DNA from: DASQPR01 sp963836785
GTDB taxonomy: Bacteria; Actinomycetota; Actinomycetes; Mycobacteriales; Micromonosporaceae
Assembly (NCBI GenBank): GCA_963836785.1
Contig: CAWIKW010000019.1
Span: 1-64,000 of the forward strand
DNA length: 64,000 bases
Reading direction: 5' to 3'
The first letter of the stretch is position 1. Every line of letters starts with the position of its first letter. Below are positions 34,396 through 42,700 of this stretch, one piece after another. The position numbers and the translations under genes were made by a program. The notes beneath the pieces were generated by a model that was not told the origin of the DNA, searched no databases, and worked only from the letters and a program-made list of their open reading frames with translations.

Positions 34396-34588
34396 TCGCC
34401 AACGAGTCCCGACGGATCGTGCAGAGGCCGTTGAGGCTTGCGGCTCGCGTAGATGTGGTGGGAGGTCGCGGCTACCAGCAGTGAGGATGCTGGTCGTGGC
34501 GGAGCGGCGCCGAGTGGGCCCATGGTTGCGCAATGACGTCGACGACGGGCGGGCGCTGGCCATGCCCGCCACCGAAAGGAAAAGCTCT

Positions 34589-35422
34589 GTGCCCAAAGTG
34601 ACCGTCGGCCGGGAGAACTCCGCCGACATCGAGATCCACTATGAGGACCATGGCGCCGGCCAGCCCGTCGTGCTGATCCATGGGTACCCGCTCAGCGGCC
34701 GCGCCTGGGACAAGCAGGTCCCGGCCCTGCTCGACGCGGGGTACCGGGTCATCACGTACGACCGCCGCGGGTTCGGCCAGTCCAGCCAGCCCTCCATCGG
34801 CTACGACTACGACACCTTCGCCGCCGATCTCAACACCCTGCTGGAGCACCTCAACCTGCGCGAGGCGGTCCTTGTGGGGCACTCGATGGGCACTGGCGAG
34901 GTCACCCGCTACCTGGGCACGTATGGGTCGGCGCGGGTGGCCAAGGGCGTGCTGGTCTCACCGATCCCCCCGTTCTTGCTGCAGACGCCCGACAACCTGG
35001 ACGGGGTGCCGCAAAGCCTCTTCGACGGTTTCGTGCAGGCGGCCCAGGCCGACACCCCGGCCTGGATGAAGGGCTTCCTGGACAATTTCTACAACGCCGA
35101 CACGCTGCGCGGCACCCTGGTGAGCGACCAAGCGTGGCAGGCCAGCTGGAACCTCGCCGTCACCGCGTCGGCCACGGCCGCGGTGGCGTGCATCCCGACC
35201 TGGGCGACCGACTTCCGCGCCGACCTGAGCAAGATCGACGTGCCCGTGCTCGTACTGCATGGCGACGCGGACCAGGTGCTGCCCCTGGACAAGACCGGCG
35301 AGCGGCTGCCGGGTCTGATCAAGGACGTGAAGCTCGCGGTGATCGAAGGCGGTCCGCACGCCATCCCGTGGACCCACGCCGACCAGGTGAACAGCGCGCT
35401 GCTGGGCTTCCTGCGCAACTGA
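34589..35422 (+). CDS. Alpha/beta hydrolase (non-haem haloperoxidase/esterase-like)
   Basis: 277 aa. Oxyanion motif LIHGYPLSGRAWDKQ, DRRGFGQSSQP, and nucleophile elbow GHSMG with Ser near residue 99; the acid is Asp in LHGDADQVLP and the catalytic His in EGGPHAIPWTH. This order is typical of cofactor-free chloroperoxidase-like hydrolases and aryl esterases. GTG 34589 is preferred over the ATG at 34562 because GAAAGGA is 9 nt upstream. Followed by a DUF4331 gene 46 bp downstream, likely an operon. Confidence 0.87.
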   Translation: MPKVTVGRENSADIEIHYEDHGAGQPVVLIHGYPLSGRAWDKQVPALLDAGYRVITYDRRGFGQSSQPSIGYDYDTFAADLNTLLEHLNLREAVLVGHSMGTGEVTRYLGTYGSARVAKGVLVSPIPPFLLQTPDNLDGVPQSLFDGFVQAAQADTPAWMKGFLDNFYNADTLRGTLVSDQAWQASWNLAVTASATAAVACIPTWATDFRADLSKIDVPVLVLHGDADQVLPLDKTGERLPGLIKDVKLAVIEGGPHAIPWTHADQVNSALLGFLRN

Positions 35423-35468
35423 CACCCGACCGCAACGCCACCCAGGCAAATACACCGAGGGAGTGCCC

Positions 35469-36449
35469 ATGTCTAATCACTTCAGCGCCGACAACCTCAA
35501 GTTCCCCGGCGATGACAGGCGCCTCGATTTGACCGACGTATTCGCGTTCGTCTCGCCCGAGGACCCGAGCAAGACCGTGCTGATCATCGACTCGAACCCG
35601 ACCAGCGCACCGCCCCCGATCCCCGCGCAGGACAAGGGGCCGGCGTTCTACCCGGGCGCGGTCTATCGGATCAACATCGATACCGATGGCGACGCGCAGG
35701 CCGACGTCGCGTTCACGTTCGTGTTCTCCGAGTACGCCAACGGCAGGCAAACCGGGACCGCCTGGTATGCCACCGGCACCGAAGCCCGTCAGCCCGAGCC
35801 GGCCGGCGAGGTAGTCGCCGAGTCGTTCCCGGTCAGCTTCGACGGCATGGTCCGGCCAGTCCAGGCCGGCCGGATTCGGTTCTTCACCGGACTGCGCAGC
35901 GACCCGTTCTTCGCCGACGTCGAGGGCGCCCTGCACGGATTGGTCTGGACCGGGCACGACGACTTCGCTGACAACAATGTCGACTCGATCGCGCTGGAAG
36001 TGCCCAGCGACATGCTCGGCACCGGTCCGAAGATCGGGGTCTGGGCCTCGATCAGCCGTCGCGGCGACGGGGGCATGCTCGAGCAGATGGACCGCGGTGG
36101 GAACCCGACCATCAACCCGTTCATCAACCCGGACGGGGAGAAAGACCTCTACAACTCACGGCAGCCCGTCGACGACGTGGCCAACTACCTAGGGCCGTGG
36201 TCCAAGATTCTGGAAGCCGGCGGTTACTCGCCCGAGGACGCCAAGACGGCCGCCCTGCAGGTGCTGCCCGACATCCTCCAGTACGACCGCACCAAGCCCG
36301 CCGCCTACCCCAATGGCCGCGCGCTCACCGATGACATCTACAGCTACCGCTTTGCCTGGTTGAGCAACGGCAAGGTCCCTCCCACCGGCCTGCAGCCGCA
36401 CGACGACCTGCTGGCCGATTTCCCCTACGTCGGGCCACCCAACCCCTAG
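35469..36449 (+). CDS. DUF4331 family protein
   Basis: 326 aa: NHFSADNLKFPGDDRRLDLT and DVFAFVSPEDPSKTVLIIDSNP at the start and DNNVDSIALEVPSDML near residue 175, then DPV-less C-terminus LQYDRTKPAAYPNGRALTDDIYSYRF. These are features of DUF4331, a beta-rich family of unknown function often with Asp-rich loops. No signal peptide. A GAGGGAG site is 7 nt before the ATG. Co-directional with the hydrolase. Confidence 0.8.
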   Translation: MSNHFSADNLKFPGDDRRLDLTDVFAFVSPEDPSKTVLIIDSNPTSAPPPIPAQDKGPAFYPGAVYRINIDTDGDAQADVAFTFVFSEYANGRQTGTAWYATGTEARQPEPAGEVVAESFPVSFDGMVRPVQAGRIRFFTGLRSDPFFADVEGALHGLVWTGHDDFADNNVDSIALEVPSDMLGTGPKIGVWASISRRGDGGMLEQMDRGGNPTINPFINPDGEKDLYNSRQPVDDVANYLGPWSKILEAGGYSPEDAKTAALQVLPDILQYDRTKPAAYPNGRALTDDIYSYRFAWLSNGKVPPTGLQPHDDLLADFPYVGPPNP

Positions 36450-36485
36450 CCGGCGCAAAGCGCCTTTCGGCGCCGGCGACGAGAC

Positions 36486-36515
36486 GGCCGCCCGCCGCCT
36501 GCGCGGCGGGCGGCC
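36486..36515 (+). terminator. Terminator after the DUF4331 gene
   Basis: Perfect 13-bp stem (GGCCGCCCGCCGC, 36486-36498, with 36503-36515) and 4-nt loop, 36 bp after the stop. No U-tract. Confidence 0.65.
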
Positions 36516-36660
36516 TGCTCCGCGGTCGCCGTCGGTAGCTGGGCATAGACATCGGGCGCCGGTTCGGCATCCGCATCGACAACATCAGCTCTGCCGATAC
36601 GCGCTATCCGGTCGCTTGCGTGTAGTTAGTGTGGAGCCCGCTGCAGAGGCAGGAGGAGCG

Positions 36661-36960
36661 GTGGAGTTTCTGGTTGACATGGTGACGACGGTGCCCGACG
36701 GCACGTCGGACGATGAGGTCGCCGACATGCGCAAGCGCGAGGCCGCCCGGGCGGCTGAGCTGGCCGCGCAGGGGAATCTTCTGCGGCTGTGGCGGCCGCC
36801 GCTGGCGCCGGGCGAGTGGCGTACGTGGGGGCTGTTCAGCGCGGATGATGGGGATCAACTGGAAACGGTGCTGGCGTCGATGCCACTGCGTGTGTGGCGC
36901 CATGACGGCGTCACTCCGTTGTCGCCCCATCCGAGCGATCCGGGTCCGACGCCGCGGTAG
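36661..36960 (+). CDS. Muconolactone delta-isomerase-like protein
   Basis: 99 aa of the ferredoxin-like CatC fold: MEFLVDMVTTVPDGTSDDEVADMRKREAAR at the start and LWRPPLAPGEWRTWGLFSADD in the middle, ending in a short Pro-rich tail. CatC enzymes isomerise muconolactone in the beta-ketoadipate pathway, but no other pathway genes are nearby, so the substrate is open. GTG start with AGGAGG 5 nt upstream. Its last 50 bp overlap the convergent LysR gene. Confidence 0.75.
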   Translation: MEFLVDMVTTVPDGTSDDEVADMRKREAARAAELAAQGNLLRLWRPPLAPGEWRTWGLFSADDGDQLETVLASMPLRVWRHDGVTPLSPHPSDPGPTPR

Positions 36961-37867
36961 CTCGGAACGGGTCGCCTGCCGGGATCCAGGCCGTCGTTTC
37001 CAGGCCGAGTGGGCCGATGTCGCGGGTCAGTGCGTCGATGGTGGCCCGTACGGCGGTGCGCGTCTCGTCCCGCCGTGACACGAGGGCCCACGTCCAGTAG
37101 GGCGCCGGATCCACCACCGGCCGCTGTGTGAGATCGGGCGGAACCGGTGCGGTCTGGCCTTTCGGCGAGTTGATGATCGGACGGCCGAGCCGGCGTACGT
37201 GGTCGAAGAAGGCCGGGCCGGTGATGCCACCGTCGTCGATGTGTACGACGCGGGCTCCGGTGTCGCGGGCGAACTCCTCGGCGTAGAGGTTCCATGACGA
37301 CCATCGGGCTGAGTCGGCATCCTGGAGCACCAGGGTGTCCTTGGCTTTGACCGCGGATGCGGCGGTGCCGGTGGAGACGGCGTAGAGCCGGTCGGCACCG
37401 ATCAGCCGTGCGTCGAGGTCGTAGTTGACCAGGTCGTCGGCCTGGACCCAGCAGATCGCCAGGTCGATGCTGCGGTCGGCGACCCTGCTCGCCTGGGTGT
37501 GAGAGGGCATCACCCATGCGTCGACCTGCAGCTGCGCGACGCCTGAAGCGCGCGTGGCCAGGTCGGGCGGGCGCCAGCTGACGTAACCGAGCCGGACCGG
37601 TTCGGTCGCGGACATGCCGGCCGCGAACCGGCGCAGCACGTCGGCCTGGTCGAGCAGCGCGCGGGTCCGGGGGAGCATCGCCTCGCCGGAGGCGGTGAGC
37701 GTGACCGAGCGGCGGTCACGGTCGAATAGCCGTACCCCTAAGTCCCGTTCCAGGGTCTTGATCTGCTGAGAGAGTGACGGGCCGGCGATGCGCAAGCGGT
37801 CAGCCGCTCGGCCGAAGCTCAGCTCTTCGGCCACCGCGACGAAATAGCGCAGCTGGCGTAGCTCCAC
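36911..37867 (-). CDS. LysR-family transcriptional regulator
   Basis: 318 aa. N-terminal winged helix ELRQLRYFVAVAEELSFGRAADRLRIAGPSLSQQI (split in two blocks) and LERDLGVRLFDRDRRSVTLT; the periplasmic-binding-like effector domain follows from about residue 90. GTG 37867 is chosen because the LysR helix begins exactly there and TACGCT lies 6 nt upstream. Divergent from the decayed metallohydrolase and the SDR/SnoaL genes, which it may have regulated. Confidence 0.9.
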   Translation of the reverse strand: MELRQLRYFVAVAEELSFGRAADRLRIAGPSLSQQIKTLERDLGVRLFDRDRRSVTLTASGEAMLPRTRALLDQADVLRRFAAGMSATEPVRLGYVSWRPPDLATRASGVAQLQVDAWVMPSHTQASRVADRSIDLAICWVQADDLVNYDLDARLIGADRLYAVSTGTAASAVKAKDTLVLQDADSARWSSWNLYAEEFARDTGARVVHIDDGGITGPAFFDHVRRLGRPIINSPKGQTAPVPPDLTQRPVVDPAPYWTWALVSRRDETRTAVRATIDALTRDIGPLGLETTAWIPAGDPFRATAASDPDRSDGATTE

Positions 37868-37954
37868 CGGCCCAGCGTAGTGCGGTGGAAGGCGCCACCT
37901 ACCAACAGGTAGTAAGCCGGTCGTGGCAGACGACGCTGGTCGCGCGCACCATTT

Positions 37955-38331
37955 GTGCATGACCACCACGACGGAGAGGATCGGGTGACGCTGTCACGGG
38001 CATCGCTGGTCATGACCACCGTCGCGGGTGCCGCAGGTCTCGGCGATGCCGCCGGGGCGCTGCCAGCCTGGAACCACCTCAGCCGGCACCACCGCGATGG
38101 CAGTCGCATGCGGATCACCGGAGTAGCGACCCGGACGGATACGCCAGGCTAACCAGCGACGAAGCGGCGCAGGCCGCGCAGATCGTCGACGCCGGCACGG
38201 TAGTCCCGGTGCACGCCGAAGGCTCGTCCCACTTAGCCGAAGGCATCCGCGATCTGCGGGCCGCATTCGACCGGCACGGTCCGATCGACCGTCTCCGGAT
38301 CCTCAGGCCCGGAGAGACGGCCGCGCTCTAA
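37955..38331 (+). pseudogene. Decayed metallo-beta-lactamase-fold (UlaG-like) hydrolase
   Basis: The first frame starts at the metal motif (MHDHHDGED) and continues LSRASLVMTTVAGAAGLGD-GALPAWNHL, then stops at 38152. The rest continues in another frame from about 38135: RLTSDEAAQAAQIVDAGTVV, PVHAEGSSHLAEGIRDLRAAF, ending RILRPGETAAL at 38331. Both parts match UlaG/MBL-fold hydrolases, but the N-terminus and a middle segment are missing and the halves are out of frame. It lies between LysR and the SDR gene. Confidence 0.65.
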
Positions 38332-38413
38332 CCAACGCCACAACGAGCGGCGCCGCATCACGGCGGTGCGGATTACGCACGCCCGTAACCAACAAGAAGA
38401 AAGAGAGAAAACA

Positions 38414-39121
38414 TTGAGTACGCAGAAGGTCGCCGTCATCACCGGCGCGTCCCAGGGCATCGGCGCCGCACTGGTGACCGCATATCGCAAGCTCGGCTAT
38501 GCGGTTGTCGCCAACTCCCGCACGATGACACCGTCGGATGACCCGCTGGTGCTGAGCGTCGCGGGAGACATTGCCGACCCGGCCGTCGCAGCCCGCGTCA
38601 TCGAAGAGGGTCTCGCCGCGTTCGGACGCATCGACACGCTCGTCAACAACGCCGGCGTGTTTGTCGCCAAGCCGTTCACCGACTACACCGACGAGGACTA
38701 CGACCTGGTCACCGGCGTCAATCTCCGCGGGTTCTTCGAGGTGTCGAAGCGGGCCATCACGGCAATGCTGGCCCAGGGCGGCGGACACGTCGTCAACATC
38801 TCGACAAGCCTTACCGACCACGCCAGCAGCAGCGTGACCGCCGCGCTGGCCTCGCTCACCAAGGGCGGACTCAACGCGGTCACCAAGTCCTTGGCGATCG
38901 AGTACGCCACCCGCGGCGTGCGGGTCAACGCCGTCTCACCTGGCATCATCCGTACCCCGATGCACCCGGCCGAGACACACGAATTCCTCGCCGGTCTGCA
39001 CCCGGTCGGCCGGATGGGTGAGGTCAGCGACATTGTCGAGGCGATCACGTATCTCGAGACCGCCGGGTTCGTCACCGGCGAGATCCTGCATGTCGACGGC
39101 GGTCAGAGCGCCGGCCACTAA
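38414..39121 (+). CDS. SDR-family oxidoreductase lacking the usual catalytic Tyr
   Basis: 235 aa from TTG 38414 with a purine-rich site (GAAAGAGAG) upstream. Cofactor motif VAVITGASQGIGAALV and NNAGVFVAKPFTD are canonical, as are RVNAVSPGIIRTPMHP and GEILHVDGGQ at the end. In the active-site region (STSLTDHASSSVTAALASLT followed by KGG), the residue four before Lys is Ala, so the YxxxK Tyr is absent. Such variants occur as a subfamily; activity is uncertain. Followed by a SnoaL-like gene 76 bp downstream. Confidence 0.85.
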   Translation: MSTQKVAVITGASQGIGAALVTAYRKLGYAVVANSRTMTPSDDPLVLSVAGDIADPAVAARVIEEGLAAFGRIDTLVNNAGVFVAKPFTDYTDEDYDLVTGVNLRGFFEVSKRAITAMLAQGGGHVVNISTSLTDHASSSVTAALASLTKGGLNAVTKSLAIEYATRGVRVNAVSPGIIRTPMHPAETHEFLAGLHPVGRMGEVSDIVEAITYLETAGFVTGEILHVDGGQSAGH

Positions 39122-39197
39122 GCCCGATCGAACCCGGGGCGGGCGGCCGGATCCGCCGCCGTCCGCTCCACCAGCCCAACCACCTAGGAGAACCATC

Positions 39198-39563
39198 ATG
39201 ACCACTACCGAGACCGAAATCTTGCGTCCCGTCCTCGACCAGTGGAAGTCCGCCGTCGACGCCCACGACCCAAAGCGCGTCGCATCACTGTTCACCGAGG
39301 ACGCAATCCTCCAGGGACTGCACCCGTACAGCGTCGGCCCAGACGGGGTCGCCGAGTATTTCGACTCCCAGCCGATTGGCATGACGCCGACGTACACCAT
39401 CCGCGAAACCCGGCGCCTCGCGGACAACCTGGTGCTCGGCTACATGAGCGTCGAATTCGCCTTCTCCGACCGGCCGGTCCTGACCGTCTACCTCAGCGTC
39501 ATCGTGCGCCGCATCGGCGACGCCTGGTTCATCAGCCACTACCAGGTATCGCTGCTCCCGTAG
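39198..39563 (+). CDS. SnoaL/NTF2-like polyketide-cyclase-fold protein
   Basis: 121 aa: ILRPVLDQWKSAVDAHDPKR, VASLFTEDAILQGLHPYSVG and VYLSVIVRRIGDAWFISHYQ form the cone-shaped NTF2-like fold used by ketosteroid isomerases and SgcJ/EcaC proteins. AGGAG lies 8 nt before the ATG. Same operon as the SDR gene; probably acts on the same small molecule. Confidence 0.8.
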   Translation: MTTTETEILRPVLDQWKSAVDAHDPKRVASLFTEDAILQGLHPYSVGPDGVAEYFDSQPIGMTPTYTIRETRRLADNLVLGYMSVEFAFSDRPVLTVYLSVIVRRIGDAWFISHYQVSLLP

Positions 39564-39727
39564 CCCGAGTTCCTCATTAACCGGGTGACAATACTCGCGG
39601 AGCCAGTTACCCGGCCCGGCGAGCGACCTGCCAAGTTACCCGGCGATGTCTCGTAACATGGTGGTTACTCGCCGCACGCCAGAACGCGAAGCGAACAAGG
39701 GTCGAACGCGCGGCGTGGAGTTGGAGT

Positions 39728-42700
39728 ATGGGCGCTGGCCAGACGCCTGCCGGCAGAGAGCCGCCGAGTCGAGTGGACGTGTTGCACGAGACGCAACGGA
39801 CTCGGGTGACGCGGTTGTCACTGGCTGGCCGAACCGTGATCCGCAAAGAACCGCTGGGGCCGGGGTGGCCGGACCGTCTGCGGCATGAGCTGGGCATCCT
39901 GGAGCGGTTGCGCGGCGTTGCCGGTGTGGCGCAGGTGGCGGATGCGCCGCCGTGGCCGGATTCGATCCTCCTCGACGACGTCGGCGGGGTACCCCTGTCC
40001 GCCGTACCGATGCCGCTGGATCCGGACGAATTGGTACGGGTGGCCATGGCTATGGCCCGTGCGGTCGCGGGCATGCATGACCGGGGAGTGATGCACCGGG
40101 ATATCGGGCCGGCGAACATTCTGCTGTCCGGGTCAGGCGGCGCCGTCTGTCTGGTGGATTTCGCGTTGGCGACTTCGGTCGCGGAGATCCGGCCGAGGTT
40201 CACCCACCACAGCGAAATCGTCGGAACCCTGCCGTATCTTGCACCGGAGCAGACTGGGCGTACGGGTCGTCCGATTGATCAACGGGCCGATCTGTATGCG
40301 GTAGGGGCCACGCTCTACGAGCTGGCGACCGGCGATCCACCCTTCGGCCGTGGTGATGCGTTGGTCCTGAGCCACGATGTTCTCGCTCGGGTGCCGGTGG
40401 CACCCGCAGTCGTCAACCCGGCGGTGCCTCGTTTCTTGTCTGACATCGTCATGCATCTGCTGGAGAAGGAACCGGACAGCCGGTATCAGACGGCCGAGGG
40501 ATTGGTCCATGATCTCGCGCAGTTGATCGAGGGTGGGGAGCGCATCGGAACGCCGGGCGTCGGAGAGCACGACTTTCCGTTGCGTTTGGTCCCGCCGTCG
40601 CGGTTGGCGGGGCGCGAAGTCGAGGTCGCTCGTCTGGGCGCGGCGTTTAGCGGAGCGACGTCGGGTCAGTGTCGCGGCGTACTGGTCTGTGGAGAGCAGG
40701 GTGTCGGCAAGACCGCGTTGATCGACGAGTTGCGTCCGATCGTCACCGCGGCCGACGGATGGCTCGTGGTGGGCAAGTTCGACCAGTATCGCAACGATCA
40801 CGGCTACGGGCTGTATCAGGCGTTTCGCGCAGTGGGCCAGCTGTTGCTGGCCGAGCCGGAGGAAGAGCTGGCGGACGTGCGTGACTGGCTCCTGAATATG
40901 CTCGGCCCCAACGCTGGTCTGGTCACCGCGATGAGCCCCGAGTTCGCGGCGCTGCTCGGTGTTGTACCGGAGGTGGGTGATCCGGTGACGGCTGCGACAC
41001 GTTCGCAGCAAGCCGGACTAGCGATCCTGCGGGCGGCGGCTTCCCGTAAGCGGCCGCTCGTCCTCGTCCTTGACGATCTTCAATGGGCAAGCCCTCGGAC
41101 GTTGAGTTTTCTCGATCTTGTTTTCGGTGACGATCGCGTGGATGGGTTGCTGGTCGTCGCGGGGTATCGCGAGAATGCGGTCGACGCCACCAACCTCCTG
41201 AGCCGATCGCTGGGCCGGTGGCGGCAGCATGGCGGTTTGGAAGAGTTGCGTCTGGGGCCGTTGCCGGCGGCGGATCAGACCACGATGGTCGCGGACATGC
41301 TCCGCCTGAACGCCGCGGCCGTGGCGGAGTTGGCGCGGGCGATAGCGCCACTCGCCAGAGGCAGTCCATATGACACGGTTGAACTGCTCAACGCCCTGCG
41401 TCGCGACGGCATCCTGCTACCTAGGGCGGGCCGGTGGTGGTGGGATCCGGCCGCGTTGCACCGCTATCTGGCCACCGCCGACGTTGAGCACGTGCTCGCG
41501 GCGCGGATAGCGGCGATGCCGCGCGCGACGCAAGCAACGCTGGAGGCGATGGCGTGCCTGGGTGGCCGGGTCGAACTGTCGCTGCTGCGGGCCGCGACCG
41601 GCCGCCCGATGACGACGATCGAGCGGCGCTTGGCGCCCGCTCTGGATGATGGGTTGTTGGTGATGGAGTCCGGCACCGCCGATGCGGTGCGGTTCCGCCA
41701 TGACCGTGTTCAAGGGGTGATCCTGCGGCGGCTGGAGCCCGTACGTCAGCAGCGCTTGCGTTTGGGCATGGCGAGGCGGTTGGCCACCGTACCGGAGTTT
41801 TCCGGCAATGCCGCGCAGCAGTACCTACCGGTGCTCGACCTGCTGCGAGATGCTGGCGAGCGGCAACGAGTGGCCGTGTTACTGCGCCGCGCGGCTGAGC
41901 AGGCCGAACTGTTGACGCATTACCCCGTGGTGGACAAGCTTCTTGAGGCCGCGGTACGCCTGACCGACCCGCGGCAGCGGGTCGCGCTGATCGAGATGCA
42001 GACGGGTCGCCACGCCGCTCTTTTCGGGCTCGGTCGGTTGGCGGAAGCCGACGATTTGTACGCGACGATTGCCCGTCTGTCGACAACACCCCTCGAGCGC
42101 GTGGATGCGACGTTGGTGCAGGTCAGCAGTTTGATCAATCGCGGTCGCGACGAGGAGGCGCTCGGTCTCGGTGGCGAGGTGCTGGGACAGCTCGGCCTGG
42201 TGGTGACCTCGGCGGAGGAGATGCCGGCCGAGATCGACCGCGGTTTTGCGGTGTTGCATCGGTGGCTGGATGAGACGGACCAGGCAGATGACCTGCGTCG
42301 TCCAGAGATCACTGACCCGGTCATTCTGTCCCGAGCAGTCATGATCAACCGAATGATACCGGCGGCGTACCGCCGTGATCAGCTCCTGATGAGCTGGTTG
42401 ACGCTTCAGGCGTTGCAGATCCTGGTCGAACACGGTCCCGGCCCCGCGCTCATCGGACCGGCGGGATTCACCGCGCTGGCCAGCATGGTCGTACGGGAGG
42501 ACTACCGCACCGGCTACCGCGCCATCCGCCGGATACTGGCGCTCGGCGAAGCGCACGGGTACGCGACGGACACCCCACACGCCCGCTTCGTTGCCTCCCA
42601 GATCAGTCATTGGTTCACACCGCTCGAAGACTCGATCCGGCAAAACCGGCAGGCGCGGGAAGGTCTCATCTGGAGCGGCGACCTCGCGTACGGAAGTCTC

